Notes: a model not told the origin generated them from the letters alone. Numbered from the stretch's first letter, positions 25,385 to 34,573 are shown. The stretch is DNA of 64,000 nt from Corynebacterium sp. 13CS0277 (GCF_002994655.1 NZ_PPDL01000013.1:27652-91651), one strand, 5' to 3'. Made by a program: numbers and translations.

Positions 25385-25470
25385 CCGCGCCCACTGGGAG
25401 CCACCTCACAACCGGTGGGAGGGTGCGCAGCTGTCGTCCGCAGCGCACCCGCACTCCCAGTGCGGCGCGG
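25385..25470 (+). ncRNA. Structured 5' leader: predicted three-way junction before the Excalibur gene
   Basis: Perfect pairings are visible. In P1, CCGCGC (25385-25390) plus CACTGGGAG (25392-25400) pair with CTCCCAGTG (25454-25462) plus GCGCGG (25465-25470), with a small internal loop. In P2, CCACC (25401-25405) pairs with GGTGG (25414-25418). In P3, GGGTGCGC (25421-25428) pairs with GCGCACCC (25443-25450). The element ends 14 nt before the GAAGG ribosome binding site at 25485-25489. I do not recognise it as a known riboswitch class; it could be a cis-regulatory RNA or a stability element. Confidence 0.5.
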
Positions 25471-25498
25471 AGCCCGAAGTAGTTGAAGGATGCCCGCT

Positions 25499-26068
25499 AT
25501 GTCCTGCAAGACCCGCCTGGTCGCCCTGGCAACCGGCCTCGCCGTCGCCGCCACCGCCGTCGTCCCCGCTGAGGCCGCCGAGGCCCAGCAGTCCGGCTCG
25601 CTCACCGTCACGAACCAGACCTCCACCGATAAGGAAGGCTCCTCCGAGGGCTCCAGCGACAACGAGGCGCTCATCATCGGCGGCGTCGTCACCGTGGCCG
25701 CCCTGGGTGCCGCGGGCGTGGCCGCCCACAACTTCCTGCAGGATGTGGCCGCCGGCCGCGTGCCGAACCCGCTGCCCGGCATCATCCCCGGCCCGGCTCC
25801 TGCACCGGCACCGGCTCCCGCTCCGGCACCGGCTCCGGCACCGGCACCTGCGCCTGCTCCGGCACCTGCGCCTGCTCCGGCGGCAGCCCCCGCCCCGGCT
25901 CCGGCCCCGCGTGCGGCTGCCGCGCCGGCCCGCCGCGTGCCCCCGGCAGGTGCGTCCTACCGCTCGTGCGCTGCGATGCGTGCCGACGGCTACGGCCCCG
26001 TCTACCGCGGCGAGCCCGGCTACAGCGCCCGCCTCGACCGCGACAAGGACGGCGTGGCCTGCGAATAA
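25499..26068 (+). CDS. Exported Excalibur-domain protein with Pro-Ala spacer
   Basis: A 189-residue protein. The signal peptide is residues 1 to about 26, then a Ser/Thr-rich part, a hydrophobic helix (57-77), an almost pure Pro-Ala repeat (98-136) and a C-terminal Excalibur domain (about 153-189) ending in the loop LDRDKDGVACE with paired cysteines (YRSCAAM, ACE). The Pro-Ala stretch should form a rigid extended stalk through the cell wall, presenting the calcium-binding module. The function of Excalibur in Corynebacteria is unknown. ATG 25499 is preferred (GAAGG at 9 nt); ATG 25490 is adjacent. Preceded by a strongly folded leader and followed by a 15-bp terminator stem. Confidence 0.82.
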   Translation: MSCKTRLVALATGLAVAATAVVPAEAAEAQQSGSLTVTNQTSTDKEGSSEGSSDNEALIIGGVVTVAALGAAGVAAHNFLQDVAAGRVPNPLPGIIPGPAPAPAPAPAPAPAPAPAPAPAPAPAPAPAAAPAPAPAPRAAAAPARRVPPAGASYRSCAAMRADGYGPVYRGEPGYSARLDRDKDGVACE

Positions 26069-26081
26069 GCCCACATACGCT

Positions 26082-26120
26082 CACACCCCACAGCGCCTGG
26101 CGCTGTGGGGTGTGTGTTTG
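26082..26120. terminator. Strong bidirectional terminator
   Basis: CACACCCCACAGCGC (26082-26096) and GCGCTGTGGGGTGTG (26100-26114) form a 15-bp perfect stem with a 3-nt loop between two convergent genes. Confidence 0.85.
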
Positions 26121-26127
26121 TGCGGTG

Positions 26128-27012
26128 TTAGAAGCGGGGCATGAGGCCCAGCCAGGACAGGACCGCCACGATGAGGGTGACGACGACCATGACGGCCTGC
26201 ATGGACTTCATCCCCTTGTAGGAAGACAGGTCCACCCCCTGGGTGTCGGTGTGCTGGGTGGTGGAGTTCGCCGCGTCGGTGGTGTCCTTCGCGGGCGTGG
26301 TGGTGTCCGGCTTCGCCGGGGTGACCTGCGTCGTGGTGGTGCGGCAGGCGGGCAGGGCGGCGGCGAATGCGCCCGGGCCTGCGGCCTTGGCGTAGGCGGC
26401 ACCCGTCGTCGCGACCGCGACGTCGGCGCCGGCGAAGGCGGGCGCGAACAGGGCGGAGTGCTTCGGTGCGAAAGTGCCGAAGGGGGTGGCGGCCGCGGCG
26501 GCGGCCTCCGGCTGGAGGCCGGCCAGGCGGGCCACCTCAGCGTCGGTGTCCTCCTTCGGGTTGGCCAGGTAGCCGTGGAAGGTGGACTGCAGGGAGTCGA
26601 GCACCTGCTTCGCCAGGGCTTCGCCGGTGGCGAGCACGTTGGCGATCTCGTCCTCGGTCGCGCCCTGCGCGGCCAGGCCCGTGCGCAGCTGGGTGGCCAG
26701 TGCCTCCACGCGGGTCTTCTCTGCGGCGCTGAGGTCCTTGCTGTAGGTGGCGCGCCGGTGCAGCGGGAAGTACTCGGCGTAGGCCGTGCCCAGGTCGCCC
26801 GTCAGGGTGGCGGTGATGGCGTTCTCCGACTGGGTGCGCAGCGCGACGTAGAGGTCCTGGTAGGCCTTCGTGGCCGCCGCATCCGGGGTGAATTCGCAGG
26901 TCTTGGCGGTGGTGGGGGCGGTGGTGTAGCCGGCGTGGGCCGGGGCAGCGCCGGTAGCGATGAGCCCGGCCGCCAGGGTGGCGGCGCCGAGGGCGCGGAG
27001 GGAGCGGTGCAT
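26128..27012 (-). CDS. Exported, C-terminally membrane-anchored protein, unknown
   Basis: A 294-residue protein. The signal peptide (1-27, ending APAHA) is followed by a mostly helical extracellular domain (about 30-225; one Cys near 39 and one near 226, possibly a disulfide), then a Thr/Asp-rich linker (227-262) and a single transmembrane helix (about 271-291, MQAVMVVVTLIVAVLSWLGLM) with a short tail. This signal - domain - linker - helix plan is common for corynebacterial surface proteins lacking a sortase signal. No domain is recognised. GAGGAGA precedes the ATG. Confidence 0.72.
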   Translation of the reverse strand: MHRSLRALGAATLAAGLIATGAAPAHAGYTTAPTTAKTCEFTPDAAATKAYQDLYVALRTQSENAITATLTGDLGTAYAEYFPLHRRATYSKDLSAAEKTRVEALATQLRTGLAAQGATEDEIANVLATGEALAKQVLDSLQSTFHGYLANPKEDTDAEVARLAGLQPEAAAAAATPFGTFAPKHSALFAPAFAGADVAVATTGAAYAKAAGPGAFAAALPACRTTTTQVTPAKPDTTTPAKDTTDAANSTTQHTDTQGVDLSSYKGMKSMQAVMVVVTLIVAVLSWLGLMPRF

Positions 27013-27040
27013 GAGAGTCTCCTCGAATTTCAGTGTTTTC

Positions 27041-27616
27041 TCAGGCTGGGTGTGTGTTCAGCATAGCCGCCCACGCCGCCCACGCCTGGTCGATGGTGCG
27101 GTGGGCGTCTGCGGGCGCGGTGGAGGGGAGTTTGCCCTCGAGGGTGAGGGTGGTGATCCCGTGGGCAAAGGACCAGATGGCCGACATGGCGGCGGGCGCG
27201 TCTGCGGGCGCGATGCCGGCGGCGGCGACCAGGTCCAGGCAGGTGGTGGTGATGCTGTCGACGGCGGCGACGCGGTCCGGGGAGGTGGGGTCGCAGTCGG
27301 TGGTGAACATCAGGTGGAAGGTCGCCGGGTGCGCGAGCGCGAAGTCGAGGTAGGTGTGCGCGACGCGCACGAGGTCGCCGGGGGTGTGGATGTCGAGGTC
27401 GGCGAGCTGGCCGTCGAGTGCGGCGAAGCCCTGGGCGGCGAGCGCCGATTCGAGGGCGTGTTTGTCGCGGAAGTGCCGGTAGGTGGCGGCGGGGGAGACG
27501 CCGGCGGCAGCGGCGAGTTTGCGCAGCGAGAGAGGCTCGCCGGCGGCGAGGGCCTCGGCCGCGAGGGTGAGGAGGGTTTGTTTGAGGTCGCCGTGATGAT
27601 ACGCCAATGTTGACAC
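27041..27616 (-). CDS. TetR-family regulator, divergent from the OYE fusion gene
   Basis: A 191-residue protein. The N terminus YHHGDLKQTLLTLAAEAL and LSLRKLAAAAGVSPAATYRHF (about 29-49) is a canonical TetR helix-turn-helix with the YRHF recognition helix; the C-terminal part resembles the WHG-type ligand domain. The GTG start lies inside the TTGACA -35 box of the divergent OYE fusion gene, and a near-perfect inverted repeat TGTAAAC-AAC-GTTAACA (27644-27660) lies at that gene's transcription start. It most probably represses the fusion gene and responds to an electrophile or quinone-like compound; this is inference from layout. Confidence 0.82.
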   Translation of the reverse strand: MSTLAYHHGDLKQTLLTLAAEALAAGEPLSLRKLAAAAGVSPAATYRHFRDKHALESALAAQGFAALDGQLADLDIHTPGDLVRVAHTYLDFALAHPATFHLMFTTDCDPTSPDRVAAVDSITTTCLDLVAAAGIAPADAPAAMSAIWSFAHGITTLTLEGKLPSTAPADAHRTIDQAWAAWAAMLNTHPA

Positions 27617-27660
27617 CGTTCACTTTTCTCGTCTAGGGTGCGATGTAAACAACGTTAACA
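27610..27660 (+). promoter_or_regulatory. Promoter and TetR operator of the OYE fusion gene
   Basis: TTGACA (27610-27615), an 18-bp spacer and TAGGGT (27634-27639) form a good promoter. The inverted repeat TGTAAAC-AAC-GTTAACA (27644-27660; 6 of 7 arm bases matched) covers the expected transcription start, an ideal place for repression. Confidence 0.6.
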
Positions 27661-27681
27661 TCTTTGTTGGAGGTTTCCCCC

Positions 27682-29637
27682 ATGTCCCTGTTCACCCCAC
27701 TCGCCCTCCCCCGCGGCGTCGAACTGCCCAACCGCATCGTCAAAGCCGCCATGGAAGAATCCCTCGGCACCGACGAGCACGTCCCCGGCGAGGACGTCTT
27801 CCGCCTCTACGACACCTGGGCCGCCGGCGGCGCCGGCACCCTCATCACCGGCAACGTCATGGTCCACGACGCCGCCCTCACCGGGCCCCGCGCCATGGTC
27901 CTCGACGCCGCGCAACCCCTCGGCCCTTACGCCCGCTGGGCGGAGACCGCCCACCGGCACGGGGCGCGCATCATCATGCAGCTCAACCACCCGGGCCGGC
28001 AGATCCCCCAAGGCCAACCCGGCGTCGTGTGGGGCCCGTCGGACCTGCGCGTCGACATCGGCAGCAGCCGCGTCACCTTCGCCCAGCCCGTCACCATGAC
28101 TCCTGCCCAGATCGACGCCACCATCGACCGCTTCGTCACCTCCGCCACCCTGGCGGCCCGCGCAGGCTTCGACGGCGTGGAAATCCACGCCGCCCACGGC
28201 TACCTGCTCAGCCAATTCCTCTCCCCGCGCGTCAACACCCGCACCGACAGCTACGGCGGCAGCCTCGCCAACCGCGCCCGCCTCCTGCTGGAGATCGTCC
28301 GCCGCGTCCGCGCCGCCGTCGCCGACGACTTCATCGTGGCCGTCAAACTCAACTCCGCCGACTTCCAAAAAGGCGGCTTCGACATTGACGACGCCCGCCA
28401 GGTGCTGCACTGGCTGGCGCCCGCCGGCGCGGACTTCGTAGAACTCTCCGGCGGCTCCTACGAATCGCCCGCCATGACCGGCAACGCCGCCGATGAGAAA
28501 ACCCAGGCCCGCGAAGCCTACTTCCTCGACATGGCCACCACTCTCGTCGAGGACTCGCCCCTGCCGCTCATGGTCACCGGCGGCATCAACCGCGAACCGG
28601 TGGCCCGCCGCGTCCTCGACAGCGGCGTCGACCTCGTCGGCATCGGCACCGCCCTGTCCGCCGCCCCCGACCTGCCCGCCCGCTGGCGCGCAGGCGACGT
28701 CGACGCCACCCCGGACATCCCCACCACCTCCATCACCAACAAGGCGATCGCCTCCGCCGCCTCCATGGCGTGGGTGCGCCGCAACATGCGCCGCCTCGGG
28801 CGCGGCAAAGCCCCGCAGACCCACCTCGACCCGCGGGCCGCCCTCGCCGCCGACGTCCTCAGCACCCGCGGCGCGAACGCCACCTACGAACGCTGGCTCG
28901 CCGACCGCCACCAGACGGGCAACACCACCGTCCTCTTCGTCGTCACCGCCGCCACCCAGTGGACACTCGCCGACGGCACCGAGCACCCCACCGGCTACTG
29001 GGCCGAAGAACTCGCCGTCCCCCACGAGCTGTTCCGCCGCGCCGGCTGGACCATCCGCATCGCCACCCCCGGCGGCGTCGCCCCCACTCTCGACCGGCTC
29101 AGCCTCGGCATCTCCGGCGGGCTGCCCGCCACCCGCCGCCACGCCGAGGCCTACCTCGACAGCATCGCCTCCGAACTCGCCCACCCGGAAGTCCTCGAAG
29201 ACCTCAGCGCAGACGACATCGCCGCAGTCGACCTGGTCTTCTACCCCGGCGGCCACGGCCCCATGGAAGACCTCGCCGTGAACGCCGCCTCCGGGCGGCT
29301 GCTCGCCCAGCGCGTCGCCGCCGAACAACCCGTTGCCCTGCTGTGCCACGCCCCCGCCGCGATCCTCGCCGCCGTCGACGACGACGGCCGCAACGTCTTC
29401 GCCGGCCGCCGCATGACCGGACTGTCCAACCGCGAAGAACGCATCAACCCCTTCGCCTGGAAAGCCACCTGGCTCCTCGAAGACGCCATGAAAGACGCCG
29501 GCGTCGACTACTCCAAGGGCCTGCCCGGCCGCCCCCACATCGTCGTCGATGGCGCCATCTACAGCGGCGAAAACCCCCAATCCAGCCGGGCACTCGCCAC
29601 CCGCCTCATCGCGGACCTGGGGCACTCGCCGGCATAG
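27682..29637 (+). CDS. Old yellow enzyme fused to a DJ-1/PfpI-like domain
   Basis: A 651-residue fusion. Residues 1 to about 370 are an NADH:flavin oxidoreductase of the OYE family: ARIIMQLNHPGRQ (residue about 99), FDGVEIHAAHGYLLSQFLSP (about 163), RTDSYGGSLANR and a VTGGINREP strand at the FMN phosphate site. Residues about 410-651 are a DJ-1/PfpI (class I GATase-like) domain, with PGGHGPMEDL and the nucleophile elbow LLCHAPAAILA (Cys about 556). OYEs reduce activated alkenes; DJ-1 relatives act on glyoxals or as chaperones. The fusion suggests detoxification of reactive carbonyls, a proposal only. GGAGG lies 8 nt before the ATG. It is probably under the divergent TetR. Confidence 0.87.
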   Translation: MSLFTPLALPRGVELPNRIVKAAMEESLGTDEHVPGEDVFRLYDTWAAGGAGTLITGNVMVHDAALTGPRAMVLDAAQPLGPYARWAETAHRHGARIIMQLNHPGRQIPQGQPGVVWGPSDLRVDIGSSRVTFAQPVTMTPAQIDATIDRFVTSATLAARAGFDGVEIHAAHGYLLSQFLSPRVNTRTDSYGGSLANRARLLLEIVRRVRAAVADDFIVAVKLNSADFQKGGFDIDDARQVLHWLAPAGADFVELSGGSYESPAMTGNAADEKTQAREAYFLDMATTLVEDSPLPLMVTGGINREPVARRVLDSGVDLVGIGTALSAAPDLPARWRAGDVDATPDIPTTSITNKAIASAASMAWVRRNMRRLGRGKAPQTHLDPRAALAADVLSTRGANATYERWLADRHQTGNTTVLFVVTAATQWTLADGTEHPTGYWAEELAVPHELFRRAGWTIRIATPGGVAPTLDRLSLGISGGLPATRRHAEAYLDSIASELAHPEVLEDLSADDIAAVDLVFYPGGHGPMEDLAVNAASGRLLAQRVAAEQPVALLCHAPAAILAAVDDDGRNVFAGRRMTGLSNREERINPFAWKATWLLEDAMKDAGVDYSKGLPGRPHIVVDGAIYSGENPQSSRALATRLIADLGHSPA

Positions 29638-29908
29638 CCTCCAACAACACCGTCGCCGCATGCCATCACCCGACGCTCATGCGATCTACGGCACGAGTGC
29701 AGTGGTGTTGCAGCAGCACACGCCCGCGCCCAGCTACCCCCACGGGTGTACTGGTTCGGGCACTGGCCAGGCTGCTGGCTATGCTTTGGGCGTGCACGTA
29801 GCCGCGTCCGATTGTCCTGCTGGTTTCGTGCCGGCACCGGGGGCAAGAGTGCCGGCACTGTAAGACACACCGCCGAAGACTTCACATTCTTTTCACGAGG
29901 GAGACACC
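29638..29908 (+). promoter_or_regulatory. Upstream region of purSQL
   Basis: This stretch of 271 bp carries no gene. TATGCT (29780-29785) is the best -10 candidate, giving a leader of about 115 nt. No purine riboswitch-like conserved core is seen. Confidence 0.35.
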
Positions 29909-30148
29909 GTGGCGCGAGTAGTCGTCAATGTCATGCCAAAGCAAGAGATTCTGGACCCGCAGGGCCAGGCCGTTCACCGCGCACTGGGGCGCATCGGGGT
30001 TACCGGTGTCGCGGACGTGCGCCAGGGGAAGCGTTTCGTGATCGACACGGACGTCGACCTGGCACCGGAGCAACTGGAAGAGATCGCGTCGAAGCTGCTG
30101 GCGAACACCGTCATCGAGGACTTCGAGATCGTCGTTGAGGAGGCCTAG
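29909..30148 (+). CDS. purS: Phosphoribosylformylglycinamidine synthase subunit PurS
   Basis: A 79-residue protein, typical PurS length. ARVVVNVMPKQEILDPQGQAVHRALGR-like start and VRQGKRFVIDTDVD (about 39-52) are diagnostic. PurS is the dimeric scaffold that, with PurQ and the small type of PurL, makes FGAM synthase in Gram-positive bacteria, converting FGAR and glutamine to FGAM in step 4 of purine synthesis. GTG start with GAGGGAG upstream; purQ begins directly after the stop, so the genes are co-transcribed. Confidence 0.95.
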   Translation: MARVVVNVMPKQEILDPQGQAVHRALGRIGVTGVADVRQGKRFVIDTDVDLAPEQLEEIASKLLANTVIEDFEIVVEEA

Positions 30149-30823
30149 ATGGCGATCGGTGTGATCACCTTCCCGGGCACCCTGGACGATGTGGATGCGG
30201 CCCGCGCCGCCCGCATCGCCGGCCACGACGTCGTTGACCTGTGGCACGCGGACCCGGATTTGAAGGGGGTGGACGCGGTGGTGGTGCCCGGCGGGTTCTC
30301 CTACGGCGACTACCTGCGCAGCGGCGCGATTTCGGCGCTCGCGCCGGTGATGCGGTCGGTGGTGGATGCGGCGGCGAAAGGCATGCCGGTGCTGGGCATC
30401 TGCAACGGCTTCCAGATTTTGACGGAGGCTGGCCTGCTGCCGGGCGCGTTGACCCGCAACGAGGGGCTGCATTTCCACTGCGTGGACACCTACCTTGAGG
30501 TGGAGAACAACTCCACGGCGTGGACGAACCAGTTCGATGCTGGCCAGAAGATCCTCATCCCGGCGAAGCACGGGGAGGGCCGTTTCCAGGCGTCGGCGGA
30601 GACGATCAAGGAACTCGAGGGGGAGGGCCGTGTGGTGTTCCGCTACACGGACAATTTCAATGGGTCCGTCAACGCCATCGCGGGCGTGTGCAGCCCCAAT
30701 GGGCGGGTGGTGGGGCTGATGCCGCACCCGGAGCACGCCGTGGAGGCGCTGACGGGTCCGAGTGTTGATGGGCTGGGACTGTTTGAGTCTGTGGCCACCG
30801 TTGTAAAGGAGCTGTCCCTGTGA
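30149..30823 (+). CDS. purQ: FGAM synthase glutaminase subunit PurQ
   Basis: A 224-residue class I glutamine amidotransferase. The nucleophile is Cys85 in [11 protein letters not shown], and the His/Glu pair of the triad is in [10 protein letters not shown] near the C terminus. [17 protein letters not shown] is the PurQ-specific oxyanion region. It supplies ammonia from glutamine to PurL. It starts at the base after the purS stop and overlaps the purL start by 4 nt, giving tight translational coupling of the three subunits. Confidence 0.96.
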   Translation: MAIGVITFPGTLDDVDAARAARIAGHDVVDLWHADPDLKGVDAVVVPGGFSYGDYLRSGAISALAPVMRSVVDAAAKGMPVLGICNGFQILTEAGLLPGALTRNEGLHFHCVDTYLEVENNSTAWTNQFDAGQKILIPAKHGEGRFQASAETIKELEGEGRVVFRYTDNFNGSVNAIAGVCSPNGRVVGLMPHPEHAVEALTGPSVDGLGLFESVATVVKELSL

Positions 30824-33099
30824 GTGTGCACAACGATACGGTGGCCCACGCCCAGGCTACCCCGGACCTGGAGCAGCCGTACGCGTCCCTCGGTTTGAAG
30901 GATGACGAGTACGCCCGCATCAAGGAAATCCTGGGCCGCCGCCCCACCGACGCCGAGCTGGCGATGTACTCGGTGATGTGGTCGGAGCACTGCTCCTACA
31001 AGTCCTCCAAGACGCACCTGCGCTACTTCGGCGCCACCACCACCCCGGAGATGGCGTCGAAGATCCTCGCCGGCATCGGTGAGAACGCCGGCGTGGTGGA
31101 CGTGGGCAACGGCCACGCGGTGACCTTCCGCGTGGAGAGCCACAACCACCCCTCCTACGTGGAACCGCACCAGGGTGCGGCGACCGGTGTCGGTGGCATT
31201 GTGCGCGACATCATGGCGATGGGTGCCCGCCCGATCGCGGTGATGGACCAGCTGCGTTTCGGCCCCGCCGACGCCCCCGACACCCAGCGCGTCTTGCCGG
31301 GTGTGGTCGACGGCATCGGTGGCTACGGTAACTGCCTCGGCTTGCCGAACATTGGCGGCGAGACCGTCTTCGACGAGTCCTACGCCGGCAACCCCCTGGT
31401 GAACGCGCTGTGTGTCGGCACCCTCAAGGTGGAGGACCTGAAGCTGGCGTTCGCCTCCGGGCGGGGCAACAAGGTCATGCTGTTCGGTTCCCGCACCGGC
31501 CTCGACGGCATCGGCGGTGTGAGCGTGCTCGCCTCCGACACGTTCGAGGAAGGCGCGGAACGGAAGCTGCCGGCCGTGCAGGTCGGCGACCCCTTCGCCG
31601 AGAAGGTCCTCATCGAATGCTGCCTCGACCTCTACGCCGCCGGCGTCGTCGTCGGCATCCAGGACCTGGGCGGCGCCGGCCTGTCGTGCGCCACCAGTGA
31701 GCTCGCCGCCTCCGGTGACGGTGGCATGAGCGTCAACCTGGACGCGGTGCCGCTGCGCGCCGACAACATGACCGCCGCCGAAATCCTCTCCTCCGAATCC
31801 CAGGAACGCATGTGCGCGGTCGTGGAACCCCACAACGTGGCGAAATTCCAAGAGATCTGCGCCCACTGGGATGTGCCCTGCGCAGAAATCGGCGAAGTCA
31901 CCGACGGCAAGCACCTCGTCATCACCCACCACGGTGAGGTCGTCGTCGACGCCCCGGCGCACACCATCGCCAACGAAGGCCCCGAATACGACCGGCCCTA
32001 CGCCCGCCCCGCCTGGCAGGACGAGGTGCAGCAGTACACCCCCGTCGACCGCCCCGCCGACCTGCGGCAGGCCGTGCTCGACATGGTGTCCTCCCCGGCG
32101 CTGTGCTCCCGGGCGTTCATCACCGAACAGTACGACCGCTACGTGCGCGGCAACACCGTGCAGGCGAAGGACGCGGACGCCGGTGTGCTGCGCATCGACG
32201 AGGAAACCGGCCGCGGCGTCGCCGTCAGCGCCGACTGCTCGGGCCGCTACACCTACCTCGACCCCAACATGGGTGCCCGTCTCGCTCTCGCCGAGGCGTA
32301 CCGCAACGTCGCCGCCACCGGCGCGAAACCCATCGCGGTCACCAACTGCCTCAACTTCGGCTCCCCCGAAAACCCGGACGTGATGTGGCAGTTCAAGGAA
32401 GCCGTCCACGGCCTGGCCGACGGCTGCCACGAGCTCGGCATCCCCGTCTCGGGCGGCAACGTCAGCTTCTACAATCAGACCGGTGACGTGCCGATCCTGC
32501 CGACCCCCGTCGTCGGCGTCCTCGGCGTCATCGACGACGTCCACCACGCCATCGGCACCCGCGTCGCCGCCGGCCAGGACCTCATCCTCCTCGGCACGAC
32601 CCGTGAGGAGTTCGGCGGCTCCATCTGGCAGCAGCTCTCCGGCGGCGGGCTCAACGGCCTGCCCCCGCAGGTCGACCTCGCCGACGAAGAACGCCTCGCC
32701 GCACTGCTCCACGCCCAGGCCGTCGACGGCGGCATCTTCGCCGCCGCCCACGACCTCTCCGAGGGCGGCCTCGCGCAGACCCTCGTCGAACTGGCCGTGT
32801 GCAACGGCGTCGGCCTTGACGTCGACGTCACCGCCGCGCACAGCGACCCTTTCGTCGCCCTGTTCAGCGAATCCGCCTCCCGCATCGTCGTCGCCGTCGA
32901 CCCGGCGCACACGGCTGTGCTCAAGGAACTCGCCGACGCCGCCGGCATCCCTGCCGTCCGCCTCGGCCAGACCACCGCCACCGACACCGTCAACCTCGGG
33001 CCCGTGACCCTCGGCCTTGAGGAACTCGACACCGCGTGGCGCGGCACCCTGCCGAAGCTTTTCGGCCACGCCGTCGGCGCGAACTCCGTCGTCGAATAA
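30820..33099 (+). CDS. purL: FGAM synthase large subunit PurL
   Basis: A 759-residue PurL of the small type that works with PurS and PurQ. Motifs are [16 protein letters not shown] (catalytic His region, about 50-65), [37 protein letters not shown] ATP/Mg region (split, about 106-138) and [12 protein letters not shown] in the second half. It catalyses ATP-dependent amidation of FGAR. GTG start with AAGGAG upstream. The stop is followed 8 bp later by HNH cassette B, whose leading hairpin probably terminates the operon and separates it from purF, 4.9 kb away. Confidence 0.96.
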   Translation: MSVHNDTVAHAQATPDLEQPYASLGLKDDEYARIKEILGRRPTDAELAMYSVMWSEHCSYKSSKTHLRYFGATTTPEMASKILAGIGENAGVVDVGNGHAVTFRVESHNHPSYVEPHQGAATGVGGIVRDIMAMGARPIAVMDQLRFGPADAPDTQRVLPGVVDGIGGYGNCLGLPNIGGETVFDESYAGNPLVNALCVGTLKVEDLKLAFASGRGNKVMLFGSRTGLDGIGGVSVLASDTFEEGAERKLPAVQVGDPFAEKVLIECCLDLYAAGVVVGIQDLGGAGLSCATSELAASGDGGMSVNLDAVPLRADNMTAAEILSSESQERMCAVVEPHNVAKFQEICAHWDVPCAEIGEVTDGKHLVITHHGEVVVDAPAHTIANEGPEYDRPYARPAWQDEVQQYTPVDRPADLRQAVLDMVSSPALCSRAFITEQYDRYVRGNTVQAKDADAGVLRIDEETGRGVAVSADCSGRYTYLDPNMGARLALAEAYRNVAATGAKPIAVTNCLNFGSPENPDVMWQFKEAVHGLADGCHELGIPVSGGNVSFYNQTGDVPILPTPVVGVLGVIDDVHHAIGTRVAAGQDLILLGTTREEFGGSIWQQLSGGGLNGLPPQVDLADEERLAALLHAQAVDGGIFAAAHDLSEGGLAQTLVELAVCNGVGLDVDVTAAHSDPFVALFSESASRIVVAVDPAHTAVLKELADAAGIPAVRLGQTTATDTVNLGPVTLGLEELDTAWRGTLPKLFGHAVGANSVVE

Positions 33100-33109
33100 C
33101 CCGGCACAC

Positions 33110-33139
33110 GCCCCCGTCGCAGCGCGCGGCGGGGGCTTT
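33110..33139 (+). terminator. Hairpin after purL, inside repeat copy B
   Basis: GCCCCC / GGGGGC stem followed by TTT, identical to the hairpin after paaZ. Confidence 0.7.
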
Positions 33140-33266
33140 GTCGTGCCTGTGGACCAAGGTTCGCGCCCCCTCTACCCTGGGCAAACAACCCGTGCGGGGC
33201 GAGTTATCCACAGGCTTGCGCGCACCCCCTAGATTTCTGCTTGGCCGTGCTCCTAGGGTGTGCGGC

Positions 33267-34526
33267 ATGGATTGGATCAGCCTCACTCAGGCCATGCCCA
33301 GCATGACCTCCGAACAGCGGCGCGCAGCGATGGAACAAGCGCAGCCGCAGCTTCGCGCTGCCCAACACCTCCTCGCCGAATACGCCTACTACGCCGATAA
33401 AGACAACGCCGGCGACGAGGTCGGCTCCCCGCGCACCGAGGACTACCTCGCAGAGCTCTACGCCGTGCCCACCCGGGAGGCGAAGAAGCTCATCACCCGG
33501 GGCGCGTCGATGTACAAGCCGGTGCGCAAAGACCAGCGCGCAGCCCAAGAAGAATTCCGCGACATGCACCTGAGTGGGCAGCTGAGCGACGCCACAGTGG
33601 ACGACATCAATGCTGCGGTGGTGAAAGCCAACGAGGGGAAACCCACCCCGGAGGATCCCGCCGCGCGGTTGGAGTTGGCCCGCCTGGTGGCTGGCCGGCC
33701 GATCAAGGACGCCAAGCGCATGTTGAAGGAGCGGCAGGAGCCGGCTTCTGATCGTCAGCCGGCGAAGCCGGGTGCGGAAAGCCTGCACTGGAGCAGCACC
33801 ACGGACTCAGATGGTCTGTACACGTTGACGGCGAAGTGCAATCCGACGACCAAGGGGCTTCTCGATGGGTTTATCGCCCAGGGGGAGGCCGTGATGAAGG
33901 GCGCTTTGCGGCACACCAAGAAATCAAAGAAGAAGAAGGATGATGAGGGGCCGAACCCGGCGTGGCTGGCGATCGAGGGTTTGAAGCGGGCCATCACTGT
34001 GGGTAGTGGGGCGCCCGCCCTGGTGGTTAGTGTCACTGCCCAGGAGTTGTTGGGCACGCAGGCTGAGTACTTGGGCAGTCATGGTGGCACGTTGAATGGC
34101 CACGAGGTGCAGGCACTGATCGATGAGGCGGATTGGTGGTTGTGTATCCACGATCCGGTCACCTTCGTCCCCATCGCACTGGGCCGCACCGAAAGACTTG
34201 CGTCGGTGGCGCAGCGGATTGCGTTGCATGCGGAGCAGGGGGTGTGCCAGGCAGACGGTTGTAATCAGGGTAGTGCCCGGTGTCAGGTGCATCATTTGAA
34301 GGCCTGGCGGTACGGCGGCAAAACCGACGTCGACAATCTCGCGTTGTTGTGTGCTAGGCATCATGGGTTGAACCGGGACGCGGGGCCGAATAGGCGGCGG
34401 GGCCAGTTCCAGCGGGACGCGGACGGCAAGGTCAGATTCAAGTTCCGTGGCCGGGCCACGGAGGGCGAGTCCACGATGTCGCGGTTCGCGGCGGGAGAAA
34501 CACTGCGGCACTTGCGGGGGCCGTAA
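33267..34526 (+). CDS. DUF222 / HNH endonuclease domain protein, copy B
   Basis: This 419-residue protein is a near twin of the copy at 2932-4188. Most of the roughly 17 substitutions are conservative and lie in the DUF222 part (for example Q45K and A53G), while the HNH core (CQADGCNQG, QVHHLKAW, DNLALLCARHHG) is unchanged. The conserved nuclease core suggests that both copies are under selection or were recently homogenised. The promoter is the same leaderless arrangement, TAGGGT ending 7 nt before ATG. Its position between purL and the rest of the purine genes looks like a later arrival. Confidence 0.9.
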   Translation: MDWISLTQAMPSMTSEQRRAAMEQAQPQLRAAQHLLAEYAYYADKDNAGDEVGSPRTEDYLAELYAVPTREAKKLITRGASMYKPVRKDQRAAQEEFRDMHLSGQLSDATVDDINAAVVKANEGKPTPEDPAARLELARLVAGRPIKDAKRMLKERQEPASDRQPAKPGAESLHWSSTTDSDGLYTLTAKCNPTTKGLLDGFIAQGEAVMKGALRHTKKSKKKKDDEGPNPAWLAIEGLKRAITVGSGAPALVVSVTAQELLGTQAEYLGSHGGTLNGHEVQALIDEADWWLCIHDPVTFVPIALGRTERLASVAQRIALHAEQGVCQADGCNQGSARCQVHHLKAWRYGGKTDVDNLALLCARHHGLNRDAGPNRRRGQFQRDADGKVRFKFRGRATEGESTMSRFAAGETLRHLRGP

Positions 34527-34542
34527 GCGGTGGGGCGTGAGC

Positions 34543-34573
34543 AGCCCCCGGATCCAGGGGTGGTCCGGGGGCT
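34543..34573 (+). terminator. Hairpin closing HNH cassette B
   Basis: AGCCCCCGGA / TCCGGGGGCT, a perfect 10-bp stem, identical to 4205-4235. Its last two bases fall in the stop codon of the opposing gene. Confidence 0.6.

Noticed and set aside
25796..25918. Short tandem repeat reminiscent of a CRISPR array
   Set aside because: It is the in-frame Pro-Ala coding repeat of the Excalibur protein; there are no spacers, and no cas genes occur in the window.
29638..29908. Purine riboswitch before purS
   Set aside because: The conserved purine-aptamer core is not found; only a possible -10 is visible.
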